Positions 46,506-56,331 of a stretch of DNA of 64,000 nt are shown piece after piece. Each line of letters begins with the position of its first letter. The stretch's first letter is position 1. Origin of the DNA: an uncultured Methylobacillus sp. (GTDB lineage Bacteria; Pseudomonadota; Gammaproteobacteria; Burkholderiales; Methylophilaceae); the NCBI GenBank assembly GCA_903824575.1, contig CAIJXJ010000087.1, positions 27,615 through 91,614 of the forward strand, read 5' to 3'. The notes under the pieces were generated by a model, which saw nothing but the letters and a program-made list of their open reading frames with translations, ran no database searches and was not told the DNA's origin. The translations under genes were made by a program, and so were the position numbers.

Positions 46506-47293
46506 TGTCCCCAATGCAAACTCCTCAGAAACCCGCCGCCCGGCGGGTTTTTATCACGGGCGCCTCCAGCGGCCTAGGGGAGGCGCTGGCACGACATTAT
46601 GCAGCCGAAGGTGCCGTGCTGGGCTTGGTGGCACGCCGGGAAGATATGCTGCAAAAGCTGGCGGCATCCCTCGATACGGAATGCCTGGTCTATGCGCTGG
46701 ATGTGCGCGATTCAGCCGGCCTGAAGCTGGCCGCCGAAAATTTCATGGCGCGTCTCGGTGTTCCTGATATCGTCATCGCCAACGCTGGCATCAGCCAAGG
46801 CACACTGACCGATCAGTCTGATGACCTGCCGGCTTTTCAAGCCGTGTTCGACACCAACGTACTGGGCATGGTGCATAGCTTTCACCCTTTCGTCGCGGCC
46901 ATGTGCCAGGCTGGTCACGGTAGCCTGGTCGGCATCGCAAGTGTGGCTGGCCTGCGCGGACTGCCCGGTTCCGCCGCCTACTGTGCCTCCAAGGCGGCAG
47001 CAATCAGCTATTTGGAGAGTCTGCGGGTAGAACTTGACGCCAGCGGTGTCTGCGTCACCACCCTTTGTCCCGGTTTTATCCAGACTCCGATGACGGCTGA
47101 AAATCCCTACCGCATGCCATTTCTAATCGATGCCAAGACCGCTGCACGCAAAATGGCGCGAATAATTGAGAGTCAACGCCGCTACGCGATTCTGCCGTGG
47201 CAAATGGCCATCATCGGGCGCATCATGCAATGGTTGCCGCCTTGGGCGTGGGACGCACTCACCCGCAATCTCAAGCGCAAACTCCGCCATTAG
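46505..47293 (+). CDS. short-chain dehydrogenase/reductase
   Basis: A 262-residue SDR with the NAD(P)-binding FITGASSGLGEALARHYA (about 16-33), NAGIS, and the catalytic YCASKAAAISY (tyrosine and lysine present). CPGFIQTPMT follows. The arginine/lysine-rich end (LTRNLKRKLRH) is unusual and could associate with membranes. The substrate is unknown. It overlaps dsbA by 1 nt and meets the next SDR gene tail to tail. Confidence 0.88.
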   Translation: MSPMQTPQKPAARRVFITGASSGLGEALARHYAAEGAVLGLVARREDMLQKLAASLDTECLVYALDVRDSAGLKLAAENFMARLGVPDIVIANAGISQGTLTDQSDDLPAFQAVFDTNVLGMVHSFHPFVAAMCQAGHGSLVGIASVAGLRGLPGSAAYCASKAAAISYLESLRVELDASGVCVTTLCPGFIQTPMTAENPYRMPFLIDAKTAARKMARIIESQRRYAILPWQMAIIGRIMQWLPPWAWDALTRNLKRKLRH

Positions 47294-47299
47294 CCGAGC

Positions 47300-48001
47300 T
47301 TACCAGGGAATTTCCTGCCCATCGTAGGCCATGAACCTGCCGCTGTTGCCAACTGACATCTGGTCGATTACGGCCCTCATTCCGCTGACACTCTGTTCGG
47401 TACTAATAAGCGCATTGGGACCTCCCATTTCAGTTTTTACCCAGCCGGGATGCAGAGTAGCAACACTGATGCCGCGTGACTGCAGATCGATGGCAAGACT
47501 CTTCATCACCATGTTTGTGGCTGCCTTGCTGGTTCGGTAGGGGTAACTGCCACCGCTGCTGTTGTCAGCCATGCTGCCCATTTTGCTCGTCAGCGTCGCG
47601 ATTTTACGTAAATTGCTGCGAGCCACCTGTTCGACCAGGCACTCCACCATCCTCATGGGCGCCATGGTGTTGACGCGAAATGCCTGCTCCCAATCGACAT
47701 AATTGATGTCACCGCAGGCACCTTGGGGATAGTACCCCGCATTATTGATCAGGAGATCGATAGCCTGGTCCTGCAATCCCATGGCCAGGCGCTCAATCTG
47801 GCTGAAGTCGGCAACATCCAGTTCATGCACCGTCACGCGTCCGCCGCTAGAGAGTGTCAACCCGTGCAAGGTCGTGGCACTGAGCGAATTACGGCAGCAG
47901 GCGATGACCCGCCAGCCACTGGCCGCATATTGCCGGACCAATTCAAGGCCGATCCCTCGATTGGCACCGGTTACGAGCACTTGATGGACTGCATGACTCA
48001 T
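47300..48001 (-). CDS. short-chain dehydrogenase/reductase
   Basis: A 233-residue SDR with VLVTGANRGIGLELVRQYA, NNAGYYPQG, TSKMGSMADN and the active-site YPYRTSKAATNMVMKS, followed by HPGWVKTEMGGPNA. It is not a close copy of the neighbouring SDR, judging by the motifs. Substrate unknown. It has its own upstream region and converges with the other SDR gene, 6 nt apart. Confidence 0.88.
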   Translation of the reverse strand: MSHAVHQVLVTGANRGIGLELVRQYAASGWRVIACCRNSLSATTLHGLTLSSGGRVTVHELDVADFSQIERLAMGLQDQAIDLLINNAGYYPQGACGDINYVDWEQAFRVNTMAPMRMVECLVEQVARSNLRKIATLTSKMGSMADNSSGGSYPYRTSKAATNMVMKSLAIDLQSRGISVATLHPGWVKTEMGGPNALISTEQSVSGMRAVIDQMSVGNSGRFMAYDGQEIPW

Positions 48002-48321
48002 CTGTGATGATCCTTATCTAAAGCAGGATTAAGGAGCGCAATAATTTTGCCCAATTCTATCACCCTTGCTGGCCTGGAACCGGCGAAAGATAATCAGAAT
48101 AATTCCGCCATATAGCAAAATAGCGTCATTCAAGACGAAATTATTTTCATACCCAAATACCTAGCAAAATGTTGCTGTCCAAAAGGTGACTGCTATTCAG
48201 GCTTCCCTGAACAGGTACTAAATCCCACCGTAAATCTTAGGGGCTGTCAACTTATTGACTCAACCGGAAAAAGAGTTCAATGTCCTTTTTAATGGACGAC
48301 ACTATCTAGGGTGTTGCGTGC
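48002..48321. other. AT-rich intergenic region before the hybrid kinase
   Basis: About 320 bp without a supported gene. TTGACT at 48255-48260 could be a -35 box but no matching -10 is convincing. TGTCC-N8-GGACG at 48281-48298 is a small dyad. Base composition changes here from GC-rich to clearly AT-richer sequence that continues through the kinase. Confidence 0.4.
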
Positions 48322-51300
48322 ATGGCTATCTTTAACTCGAAACTCAAAATCCGGTATTTAGTTACTTACCTAACATTGGTGGTGGGTATCTCTTTAGCGT
48401 TAAGCTGGTTCCTCTGGAGCAGCTATACGGTATCGATTCATGAGGCCGAGAATACGACCAATAATCTGGTGAAACTGCTGGATTCACATTTCACGCAAGT
48501 GCTTTCTCGAGTAGATGCAATTTTGGAAACTCAGGCTCGAGAAATTTCGCCTGATCAATTGATGCGTTCGGCCGTGGCTAAAAATAAGGCAGCGATGTCA
48601 GCACACATGGCGCGCTTGATTACAGCTTTCCCTGACACAGCCGGCACATTTTATTTCGATGAAAACGGTGAGTTACTTTACTCGTCGAATGTTCACGTCA
48701 AGCAATTCAATATTCGTGACCGTGAGCATTTTAAGATTGCTCGTCGTCAAATCACCAATGAACTGGTTTTTTCAGAAGCGGAAGTTGCACGTTCTACCGG
48801 CAATTGGGCTTTAGTCGTTCAAAGGGGGATTCGCAGTTCAGAGGGCAAGTTTCTTGGCGTTACCAGTTTAATTATTGATCTGAGCCAAGAAGAGAAAATT
48901 CTTGAATCCCTGAATATTGGTCCCAACAGCATTTTGGTCATTCGACGTAGTGACAATGGGAAACTCGTGTTGCGCATTCCTTTTACTGAAAAGGAAATAA
49001 ACAAGACCATTCCTCAAAACAATGAAATACGACAGAAGGTAATAGCCGGCATCAATGGCGGCACAGTGATCAATCAGTCTCCTATCGACAAGATAGAGCG
49101 AGTCATCAGTTATCAGAAAATTACAGGTTTCCCTTTCTATGTACAAATAGGGGTTGACAAGCAAGAGTACCTGATTGCTTGGTATAAAGAACTCTACTGG
49201 TCGGTGGGGCTGGCGAGTTTTTTCTTTGTTGTGCTTGGGGCTGGGTTAGCCCGTATTCTTCGGCTTGAAAGACATGAAGTCGAGGAAAGAGAACGCCTGC
49301 ATGCCATGCTGAGTACGGCTAGCGATGGCATTCACATCCTTGATGAGCAAGGTAATGTGGTCCAGTTCAGTGATTCGTTTGCGAAGATGCTCGGTTATTC
49401 CCCCGAAGAAACAATCAAACTGAATGTTATTGATTGGGATGCAAAAATACCCAAGGATCAGCTACCTGCATTCGTTCGGCAACTCATCGGAAATTCCGAG
49501 ACTTTTGAAACTAAACACGTTTGCAAGGACGGCACGCTATTAGATGTAGAGATTAGTGCAAAGGGGATTGAACTGAGTGGCAAGCCTTACCTGTATGCCT
49601 CCTCTCGTGACATTACATCTCGTAAGCAACTGGATGAGAAGTTGCATGCAAGCGAGCAACGTTTGAGAAGCTTATATGAGTTATCTCCACTAGGCATTGC
49701 CCTGGTAGATATGAGCGGAAAATACATTGATTTCAACAAATCATTCTTGGAGATTACCGGCTACACGGGTGAAGAGTTGCAAAGGCTCGATTACTGGGCT
49801 TTGACACCACCAAAATATTCGGAAGCTGAAACAGAGCAACTGAAGCTTCTTGTCGAGACCGGTCGGTATGGCCCCTATGAAAAGGAGTACATCCACAAGA
49901 GTGGACGATTGGTTCCCATTCAATTGAATGGAATGCTGGTTAAGGGAATGACTGGGGAAGAACACATCTGGTCAATAGTTGAAGATATTTCAGAACGCAG
50001 GAAAGCGGAAGAAATGCTCCGTTCAGCATCACTCTATGCTCGCAATTTGATTGAATCAAGCATTGATCCATTAGTGACGATCAGTGCCAAAGGCAAGATT
50101 ATGGACGTCAATCAGGCGACCGAGAAAGTAACAGGCTGCGCACGGGGAGAACTGGTAGGAACGGACTTCTCAGATTACTTTACCGAACCAGATAAGGCCC
50201 GTGAAGGATATCAAAAAGTTTTTGCTGATGGATTTGTTACGGACTACCCGTTAGCGATCAGACACAAGTCTGGCAATGTGACGGAAGTGATCTATAACGC
50301 CAGCGTGTATCGAGATGAGCAAGGGCAGGTTCAAGGGGTCTTTGCCTCTGTCCGCGACTTCACAGAGCAAAGAAAAGCTCAGAAAGCCATCAGCGAAGCC
50401 CGAGAGTCGGCAGAGCGCACGGCGAAAATTCGATCCGAATTTCTTGCCAATATGTCGCACGAAATACGCACTCCGATGAACGGTATTATTGGACTCACGC
50501 AACTGGCATTGAATCAACCCACGAGCCCTGAAGTCAGAGATTACCTCAGCAAAATCTCAACTTCATCAATGAGTCTGCTTAGCATTCTCAATGATATTCT
50601 GGATTTGTCGAAGCTTGAAGCTGGCCGCATGGAAATTGAAAATGCTCCGTTTGACTTGGACCGGACCACCGACAACCTGCGGAATATGTTTGAAGAACGC
50701 GCCCATGCCAAGCGCCTTGGATTCAGCATTGAGGTGGCAGAGCACACGCCACGTGACCTGATCGGAGACTCCTTACGCCTTCAACAAGTTTTATCTAACC
50801 TCATTGGCAATGCCTTCAAGTTTACTGAACATGGGCAGGTAGCGATCAAAATTTCCCCAAAGCAAATCACTCCTACCCAAGCTCAGATAACTTTCACCGT
50901 TGAAGACAGCGGCATCGGTATCGCGAAGGAAAACCTTGATAAGTTGTTCAAGCCATTTAGTCAGGTTGACGCCTCGACTTCTAGAAAATTTGGCGGCACG
51001 GGCTTAGGACTTTCTATCAGTCAGCGATTACTGGAGCTGATGGGTGGGGAGTTCAGCGTTTCCAGCCAACCTGAAAAAGGCACTTCTATCAGCTTTGATC
51101 TCCAACTAGGTATCGTAAACTCCATTGTCCCGCGCGAAACCCGCCAACGGGTAAAACATGAGGCAGGAGAATTGACGCATAAATTAGGTGACGCAGCAAA
51201 AACACTCAAGGGCGCTCGAATTCTTGTTGCCGAAGACAACTCGATCAATCAGCAGGTGGTTAGGGAGTTTCTAAAGCTCTCTGGCATGGAGGTTGTTATT

Positions 51301-51594
51301 GCCAACAACGGTCAGGAAGCACTAGACGCACTCCACCTTCAGGACTTCGATGCGGTACTGATGGATGTGCATATGCCAGTGATGGATGGCATCGAGGCCA
51401 CAAGGCGTATCCGTGAACAGGAGAAGTTTTACCATCTTCCCGTTCTCGCACTGACAGCCGATGTGGTTCAGGAAGAGCGTGAAAAATGCATAGCCAGCGG
51501 TATGAACGACTTCATCTCTAAGCCAATTAATCCAGAGGCACTGATCGCGGCATTATCTCGATGGGTGAAGAACGAGCCATCGCTTCCAAGCTAA
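48322..51594 (+). CDS. hybrid sensor histidine kinase with dCache-like sensor, three PAS domains and a receiver
   Basis: A 1090-residue two-component protein. A membrane helix (about 12-33), a periplasmic dCache/PDC-like sensor (about 35-290), and a second helix (about 292-312) precede three PAS segments (about 325-435, 445-560, 570-685). The HisKA domain has the phosphorylated histidine in NMSHEIRTPMNG (H713); the ATPase domain has NLIGNAF, DSGIG (862-866) and GTGLGL (892-897). The C-terminal receiver has VAEDNSINQQVV and the phospho-acceptor D1015 in LMDVHMPVMDG. No response regulator, Hpt or c-di-GMP gene is adjacent, so the output is unknown. Base use is AT-richer than the flanking genes. 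Confidence 0.94.
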   Translation: MAIFNSKLKIRYLVTYLTLVVGISLALSWFLWSSYTVSIHEAENTTNNLVKLLDSHFTQVLSRVDAILETQAREISPDQLMRSAVAKNKAAMSAHMARLITAFPDTAGTFYFDENGELLYSSNVHVKQFNIRDREHFKIARRQITNELVFSEAEVARSTGNWALVVQRGIRSSEGKFLGVTSLIIDLSQEEKILESLNIGPNSILVIRRSDNGKLVLRIPFTEKEINKTIPQNNEIRQKVIAGINGGTVINQSPIDKIERVISYQKITGFPFYVQIGVDKQEYLIAWYKELYWSVGLASFFFVVLGAGLARILRLERHEVEERERLHAMLSTASDGIHILDEQGNVVQFSDSFAKMLGYSPEETIKLNVIDWDAKIPKDQLPAFVRQLIGNSETFETKHVCKDGTLLDVEISAKGIELSGKPYLYASSRDITSRKQLDEKLHASEQRLRSLYELSPLGIALVDMSGKYIDFNKSFLEITGYTGEELQRLDYWALTPPKYSEAETEQLKLLVETGRYGPYEKEYIHKSGRLVPIQLNGMLVKGMTGEEHIWSIVEDISERRKAEEMLRSASLYARNLIESSIDPLVTISAKGKIMDVNQATEKVTGCARGELVGTDFSDYFTEPDKAREGYQKVFADGFVTDYPLAIRHKSGNVTEVIYNASVYRDEQGQVQGVFASVRDFTEQRKAQKAISEARESAERTAKIRSEFLANMSHEIRTPMNGIIGLTQLALNQPTSPEVRDYLSKISTSSMSLLSILNDILDLSKLEAGRMEIENAPFDLDRTTDNLRNMFEERAHAKRLGFSIEVAEHTPRDLIGDSLRLQQVLSNLIGNAFKFTEHGQVAIKISPKQITPTQAQITFTVEDSGIGIAKENLDKLFKPFSQVDASTSRKFGGTGLGLSISQRLLELMGGEFSVSSQPEKGTSISFDLQLGIVNSIVPRETRQRVKHEAGELTHKLGDAAKTLKGARILVAEDNSINQQVVREFLKLSGMEVVIANNGQEALDALHLQDFDAVLMDVHMPVMDGIEATRRIREQEKFYHLPVLALTADVVQEEREKCIASGMNDFISKPINPEALIAALSRWVKNEPSLPS

Positions 51595-51751
51595 AACCGG
51601 ACGTATCAACAGCCGTAAGATTTAACGCCTGTGTTGCGTCAATCGGTTGGACGCTCACAAATAGATATCGTGTTTGACATTTGCCCCAGTCAGCTCCGCT
51701 TCAGACTAGCTTGTTTGGATCGGCTGATTGCACGCTGACGTCTAAGTGCCC

Positions 51752-52138
51752 CTAATGTTGGAAATACTTCTTTACGACAAACTTCTTCATCTGTGCTGTA
51801 TTCAGAGGAACGTATCCACCCCATATCAGATAGAGATCAGAATTTACTGCTGCAACTGTGGCCTCTTCTGCTTCTGCTGGACCTTGGTTCTGTTTTGAAG
51901 GATTCTGTTTTGAAGATATTTCATTTTTGAAATGTTGTCGTTTAGGGACGGCATAGACTGCCACGTTTTTTCCGTTAATCCGAATCTTGCCTGACACAAC
52001 AACCTGACCAGTGATGACCAGTTTCCTCAAAGCACTTGCGACCTTAGATGGATTTAGCTCCAACTCACCGGCGATTTTAAAACACCGTTTTTCGCCTGAT
52101 GCGAGAGATGCAAGAATCTCTTTATTTGTATCCTTCAC
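51752..52138 (-). CDS. small winged-helix-like protein of unknown function
   Basis: A 128-residue protein that I do not recognise as a named family. Residues about 1-65 look like a winged helix (KEILASLASG, VASALRKLVITGQVVVSGKI with a wing), followed by a K/N/Q/A-rich linker (about 68-95) and a short C-terminal segment with LYLIWGGYVP. The GTG start lies only 3 nt after the prkB stop on the same strand, so it may be the last gene of a glgC-prkB transcript. The sequence is AT-rich, like the adjacent kinase and unlike prkB. Confidence 0.62.
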   Translation of the reverse strand: MKDTNKEILASLASGEKRCFKIAGELELNPSKVASALRKLVITGQVVVSGKIRINGKNVAVYAVPKRQHFKNEISSKQNPSKQNQGPAEAEEATVAAVNSDLYLIWGGYVPLNTAQMKKFVVKKYFQH

Positions 52139-52141
52139 GGC

Positions 52142-53032
52142 TCAGTTGCTGCGCTTGTTGACTATCAACTCATGGATGAGCGGGGTCAGTATCAACTCCA
52201 TGGCAAAACCCATCTTGCCCCCCGGCACCACGATGGTGTTGCGGCGCGACATGAACGAGTCCTTGATCATGGTCATCAGATACTGAAAATTTGCCTTTTC
52301 GTGATCCTTGAAGCGAATCACCACCATGCTCTCGTCTAAGGTCGGAATGTCGCGGGCGATGAAAGGATTGGATGTATCCACCATCGAAACGCGCTGAAAA
52401 TTAACGTCAGTATTGGAAAATTGCGGGCAGATGTATTCCACGTAATCACGCATGCGTCGCAGAATGAGTTGTGTCACAGCCTCAGCTGAATAGCCACGTT
52501 CGGCGGTATCGCGGTGTATCTTTTGGATCCATTCCAGATTAACAATGGGGGCCACACCCACCAGCAAATCCACATGGCTGGCAATATCCACTTCAGACGT
52601 CCTCACCCCGCCATGCAAACCCTCGTAGAAAAGAATATCGGAGCCTGAGGTAATGTCTTCCCATGGGGTAAATTCACCAGGTTTCAGCTGTGTACCAAAG
52701 TGGGCATTGAGTTCTGCTGCCTCGGCATCACTGTGCAGATAATAACGGCGCTGACACATGCCGGTTTCACCGTACTGGCGGAAAGTAGCCTCAATCTTAT
52801 CGAAATGATTACATTCCGGTCCGAAGTGGCTCGGCGCATGCTGATAGTTGTTGTCCGCCTTCTCAACTGCCGCCTTGAATTCGGATCGCGTCAGACTGTG
52901 AAAGCTGTCACCTTCGAGCACCGCGAATTCTATCCCCTCTCGCCTAAAAATATGCTCCAAAGCTCGCTTCACGGTCGTGGTACCCGCACCGGAAGATCCA
53001 GTCACTGCAATCACGGGGTGCTTCTTGGACAT
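52142..53032 (-). CDS. prkB: phosphoribulokinase
   Basis: Phosphorylates ribulose 5-phosphate to ribulose 1,5-bisphosphate, the acceptor of Rubisco in the Calvin cycle. The 296-residue protein is of the bacterial class I type: P-loop AVTGSSGAGTTTVKRAL, EGDSFHSLTR, DKIEATFRQYGETG, FYEGLHGGVRT and RDYVEYICPQFSNTDVNFQR. The ATG at 53030-53032 has AAGGAG 6 nt upstream. No Rubisco gene is in the window. Its neighbour on the same strand is glgC. This is the main sign of autotrophy here. Confidence 0.96.
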   Translation of the reverse strand: MSKKHPVIAVTGSSGAGTTTVKRALEHIFRREGIEFAVLEGDSFHSLTRSEFKAAVEKADNNYQHAPSHFGPECNHFDKIEATFRQYGETGMCQRRYYLHSDAEAAELNAHFGTQLKPGEFTPWEDITSGSDILFYEGLHGGVRTSEVDIASHVDLLVGVAPIVNLEWIQKIHRDTAERGYSAEAVTQLILRRMRDYVEYICPQFSNTDVNFQRVSMVDTSNPFIARDIPTLDESMVVIRFKDHEKANFQYLMTMIKDSFMSRRNTIVVPGGKMGFAMELILTPLIHELIVNKRSN

Positions 53033-53123
53033 CAATTTCTCCTTAACATTGAAACGCCTGGAGGCTACCCCTAGACGCTATTTCTTGGCTCTTCATGCAA
53101 ATGTGCAGCGAAACCGGCAGCAT

Positions 53124-54416
53124 TTACCTTATAACGTGCAGGTTCTGTCCTAGCATATCGGGCGTTACTAGCGTTATGCCTTTCTCGGAAACATGGAAAC
53201 GTTTACTGTCCTCTTCCGGATTGACACCAATTTGCAGGCCTTCAGGAATAACGGATCCCTTATCAATGACTGCACGCTTCAATACAACATTACGTCCAAT
53301 AGAGACATTCGGCAGGATGACAGAGTCCTCAATATTGCTATAGCTATGAACATGCACATTCGAGAACAGCACTGAACGCCTCACCGTGGACCCACTGATA
53401 ATGCAACCGCCTGACACTAGTGAGTCCACTGCCTCACCTCGCCTGTTTTCAGAGTCAAATACAAATTTTGCCGGGGGAAGTTGTTCCTGATGGGTCCAGA
53501 TCGGCCATGTGAAATCATACAAATTGAGTTCCGGCGTAATCTTGGTTAGTTCCATATTAGCTTCCCAATAAGCATCGATGGTTCCGACGTCACGCCAGTA
53601 ATGCTTGCCATCAGAACTGTTGACACAACTGTCGGCAAAACGGTGTGCGAACACGCGAGCGCGGCTGATCAGATACGGAATGATGTCCTGACCAAAATCA
53701 TGCACCGAATCCGGGGTATCCGCATCGCGAATCAGCTGCTCATAGAGAAAAGCGGCATTGAAAACATAAATGCCCATGCTGGCGAGCGACTGCGTCGGGT
53801 CACCTGGAATCGAATTCGGATTGGCCGGCTTTTCCTTGAAGGTGATGACGCGGTCTTGCTCGTCCACGCCAATCACCCCAAAAGCCTTCGCTTCGTCGAC
53901 CGGAACATTGAGGCAGGCCACGGTCATGTCGGCGTTGTTGCGCACGTGGGCCGCTAACATCTGGCCGTAGTCCATCTTGTAGATATGATCGCCGGCTAAA
54001 ATCAGAATAAATTCCGGCCCCATGTTGCGCAGGATATCGAGATTCTGGAACACGGCGTCAGCCGTGCCCTTGTACCATTCTTCTTCTACACGCTGCTGCG
54101 CTGGCAACAGTTCTACGAACTCATTGAATTCTCCGCGCAAAAACCCCCAGCCGCGTTGAATATGCTGGATCAGGCTGTGCGCCTTGTATTGAGTTACGAC
54201 ACCCATGCGGCGGATACCAGAATTCATGCAATTAGAAAGGGGGAAGTCGATAATACGGAACTTGCCACCAAAGGGCACACCGGGCTTCGCTCGCCAGTTG
54301 GTGAGGTCCTTGAGGCGAGAGCCCCTGCCACCAGCGAGAATCAGCGCCACCGTGTTCTTGGTCAATGCACTTACAAAACGGGGAGATGTCTTGTCATGTG
54401 ATGCGTTATGTTGCAT
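53124..54416 (-). CDS. glgC: glucose-1-phosphate adenylyltransferase
   Basis: Makes ADP-glucose for glycogen synthesis, the controlled step of the pathway. The 430-residue protein has [39 protein letters not shown] with pyrophosphorylase and allosteric-site residues, [27 protein letters not shown] and the C-terminal left-handed helix repeats ([23 protein letters not shown]). AGGAG lies 7 nt before the ATG. It is 91 nt upstream of prkB on the same strand, linking storage to carbon fixation. Confidence 0.97.
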   Translation of the reverse strand: MQHNASHDKTSPRFVSALTKNTVALILAGGRGSRLKDLTNWRAKPGVPFGGKFRIIDFPLSNCMNSGIRRMGVVTQYKAHSLIQHIQRGWGFLRGEFNEFVELLPAQQRVEEEWYKGTADAVFQNLDILRNMGPEFILILAGDHIYKMDYGQMLAAHVRNNADMTVACLNVPVDEAKAFGVIGVDEQDRVITFKEKPANPNSIPGDPTQSLASMGIYVFNAAFLYEQLIRDADTPDSVHDFGQDIIPYLISRARVFAHRFADSCVNSSDGKHYWRDVGTIDAYWEANMELTKITPELNLYDFTWPIWTHQEQLPPAKFVFDSENRRGEAVDSLVSGGCIISGSTVRRSVLFSNVHVHSYSNIEDSVILPNVSIGRNVVLKRAVIDKGSVIPEGLQIGVNPEEDSKRFHVSEKGITLVTPDMLGQNLHVIR

Positions 54417-54704
54417 TTTGCCTCTCCTGAATGATAGTCAAATTTATGATGCTTCGGGAGGCATGCCCTACAAGCGTACTTGTCTCAAGCACCTGAATCA
54501 ATTATAAGCACGTTGAATTGATAAAACCATAGTTCAAATACCAGTATCGTATGCTGCGATGCATTTGGACAATAATCGTCGGCTTAAAAGCTAAGCTTCA
54601 AGTGAAATTACACCCCCCATTGAGCATCGTCAACAGCCAGAATTGATGCGTCATTGCAAAACATGAGGTACTGCCACTATTGAAATCTTCAGGAAAGCCA
54701 TAAA

Positions 54705-55757
54705 ATGTCAATCCTATTGCATATTGCGCCAGACTTGAGGGCGAACGCTTCCATGGGCACGACCGCCAACCCCGTACTGATAGACCGCTTCGGCCGCAGG
54801 GTAGATTATATTCGCCTCTCGATTACCGACCGCTGCGACTTCCGCTGCGTCTACTGCATGGGCGAGGACATGAGCTTCCTGCCACGTGATGCTGTGCTCA
54901 CGTTGGAGGAATGTGCCAGACTGGTCAAAGTATTCGTGAGCTTAGGCGTGCAGAAGGTACGCATTACCGGCGGCGAACCGCTGGTGCGCAAGAATGCACT
55001 GTGGCTGTTGCAGAACATCTCCAGCCTGCCGGGCCTGCGTGAACAGGTGATGACCACTAACGGCTCCCAATTGGAACAATACGCGACAGCGCTCAAGGCC
55101 GCCGGCGTACACAGGCTCAACATCAGCCTGGACAGCCTTGATGCCGCGCGCTTTCGTAAAATCACGCGCGTGGGTGAACTCGACCGGGTGCTGCGCGGCA
55201 TTCAAGCTGCAACAGCGGCAGGCTTCGAGCACACCAAACTCAATTCCGTCCTGATGCGTGGCGTCAACGACGACGAGGCCCCGGCGCTGGTGCAATTTGC
55301 CATCGACAACCAGCTCGACATTGCCTTCATCGAAGAGATGCCGCTGGGCGAAGTCGGCCGTCACCGTGAATCAAGTTTCGTCAGCAATGATGAAACCCTG
55401 CAACGCCTGCAGGACCGATATACCCTGATCAGCAGCACGGAAAGCAGCGGTGGCCCGGCCCGCTACTGGCGCATTCCCGGCACGACTTCGCGGGTCGGCT
55501 TCATCTCCCCACATAGCCACAACTTTTGCGAATCCTGCAACCGGGTCCGCATCACCTGCAAGGGCGAGCTTTATCTATGTCTGGGGCAGGAGGACAAGAT
55601 CGAACTGATGCCCTTGCTGCGCGAATTCCCGCAGGACAATGCGCCACTCTGCGCGGCCATTCTGGATGCCATGCAGATCAAACCCAAAGGCCATGATTTT
55701 GATCTCAATCGCGCCGAACCTGCCGTGGTCCGCTTCATGTCGATGACCGGTGGTTGA
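54705..55757 (+). CDS. moaA: GTP 3',8-cyclase of molybdenum cofactor synthesis
   Basis: Radical SAM enzyme for the first step of Moco synthesis. The 350-residue protein has the N-terminal cluster CDFRCVYC, RITGGEPLVRK, LNISLDSLDA, and a second cluster with CESCNRVRITCKGELYLCLG. It ends in the GG that is essential for GTP cyclisation (SMTGG). A first-methionine start at 54705 has AGGA upstream, but residue 17 is an alternative. It opens a four-gene Moco operon; moaC, moaD and moaE are not in the window. Confidence 0.96.
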   Translation: MSILLHIAPDLRANASMGTTANPVLIDRFGRRVDYIRLSITDRCDFRCVYCMGEDMSFLPRDAVLTLEECARLVKVFVSLGVQKVRITGGEPLVRKNALWLLQNISSLPGLREQVMTTNGSQLEQYATALKAAGVHRLNISLDSLDAARFRKITRVGELDRVLRGIQAATAAGFEHTKLNSVLMRGVNDDEAPALVQFAIDNQLDIAFIEEMPLGEVGRHRESSFVSNDETLQRLQDRYTLISSTESSGGPARYWRIPGTTSRVGFISPHSHNFCESCNRVRITCKGELYLCLGQEDKIELMPLLREFPQDNAPLCAAILDAMQIKPKGHDFDLNRAEPAVVRFMSMTGG

Positions 55758-55758
55758 C

Positions 55759-56331
55759 ATGCAGATCACCGGCATCATCCTTGCCGGCGGCATGGGGCGC
55801 CGCATGGGCGGCATGGACAAAGGGCTGCTGCCGTTCCATGGCAAGCCGCTGGTGGTATGCGTGCTGGAGCGCCTCCTGCCACAGGTGGATGAAGTCCTGA
55901 TCAACGCCAACCGTGAAATCGAAGCCTACATACAATTTGGCTACCCCGTCATCGCCGACCTCATTCCCGGCTATGCAGGCCCCCTGGCCGGGTTGCAGTG
56001 CGGCATGACCAAGGCGCAATATTCTCTACTGCTCACAGTTCCATGCGACTCGCCTTTCCTGCCACTGGATCTGGTCAGCCGACTGCTGGCAGCTTTACAG
56101 CAGACCGATGCTGATCTCGCTGTGGCCAGGACCGGCAACCAGTTACAGCCGGCATTCTGCCTGTGCCGAAGCTCTTTGCTGCCGAACCTGACGCAATTCC
56201 TGCAAGCTGGCGGTCGCAAGCTCGGCCTGTGGCAGGCTGAACTTAACAAAGTCGAAGTGTCATTCGACGACCAGACCGAGGCCTTCGCCAACATCAACAC
56301 TCCGGCAGAACTCGCAGGCCTGGAATCATGA
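55759..56331 (+). CDS. mobA: molybdenum cofactor guanylyltransferase
   Basis: Attaches GMP to Mo-molybdopterin to form the bis-MGD cofactor of enzymes such as nitrate reductase and formate dehydrogenase. The 190-residue protein has the nucleotidyltransferase loop ILAGGMGRRMGGMDKGLLP, then DLIPGYAGPLAGLQ and TVPCDSPFLP. The ATG at 55759 follows the moaA stop directly; an upstream in-frame GTG inside moaA is less likely. It overlaps mobB by 4 nt. Confidence 0.95.
   Translation: MQITGIILAGGMGRRMGGMDKGLLPFHGKPLVVCVLERLLPQVDEVLINANREIEAYIQFGYPVIADLIPGYAGPLAGLQCGMTKAQYSLLLTVPCDSPFLPLDLVSRLLAALQQTDADLAVARTGNQLQPAFCLCRSSLLPNLTQFLQAGGRKLGLWQAELNKVEVSFDDQTEAFANINTPAELAGLES

Noticed and set aside
47300..48001. 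The two convergent SDR genes as a recent duplication
   Set aside because: Motifs and lengths differ (YCASK versus YRTSK, 262 versus 233 residues), so they look like separate family members.
48002..48321. Possible tRNA or small RNA gene in the gap before the kinase
   Set aside because: No TTCGA-type T-loop, cloverleaf pairing or strong terminator was found.
54417..54704. Possible molybdenum cofactor riboswitch before moaA
   Set aside because: The 288-bp divergent region has no stretch matching the conserved core of that riboswitch as I know it; only ordinary AT-rich promoter-like sequence was seen.
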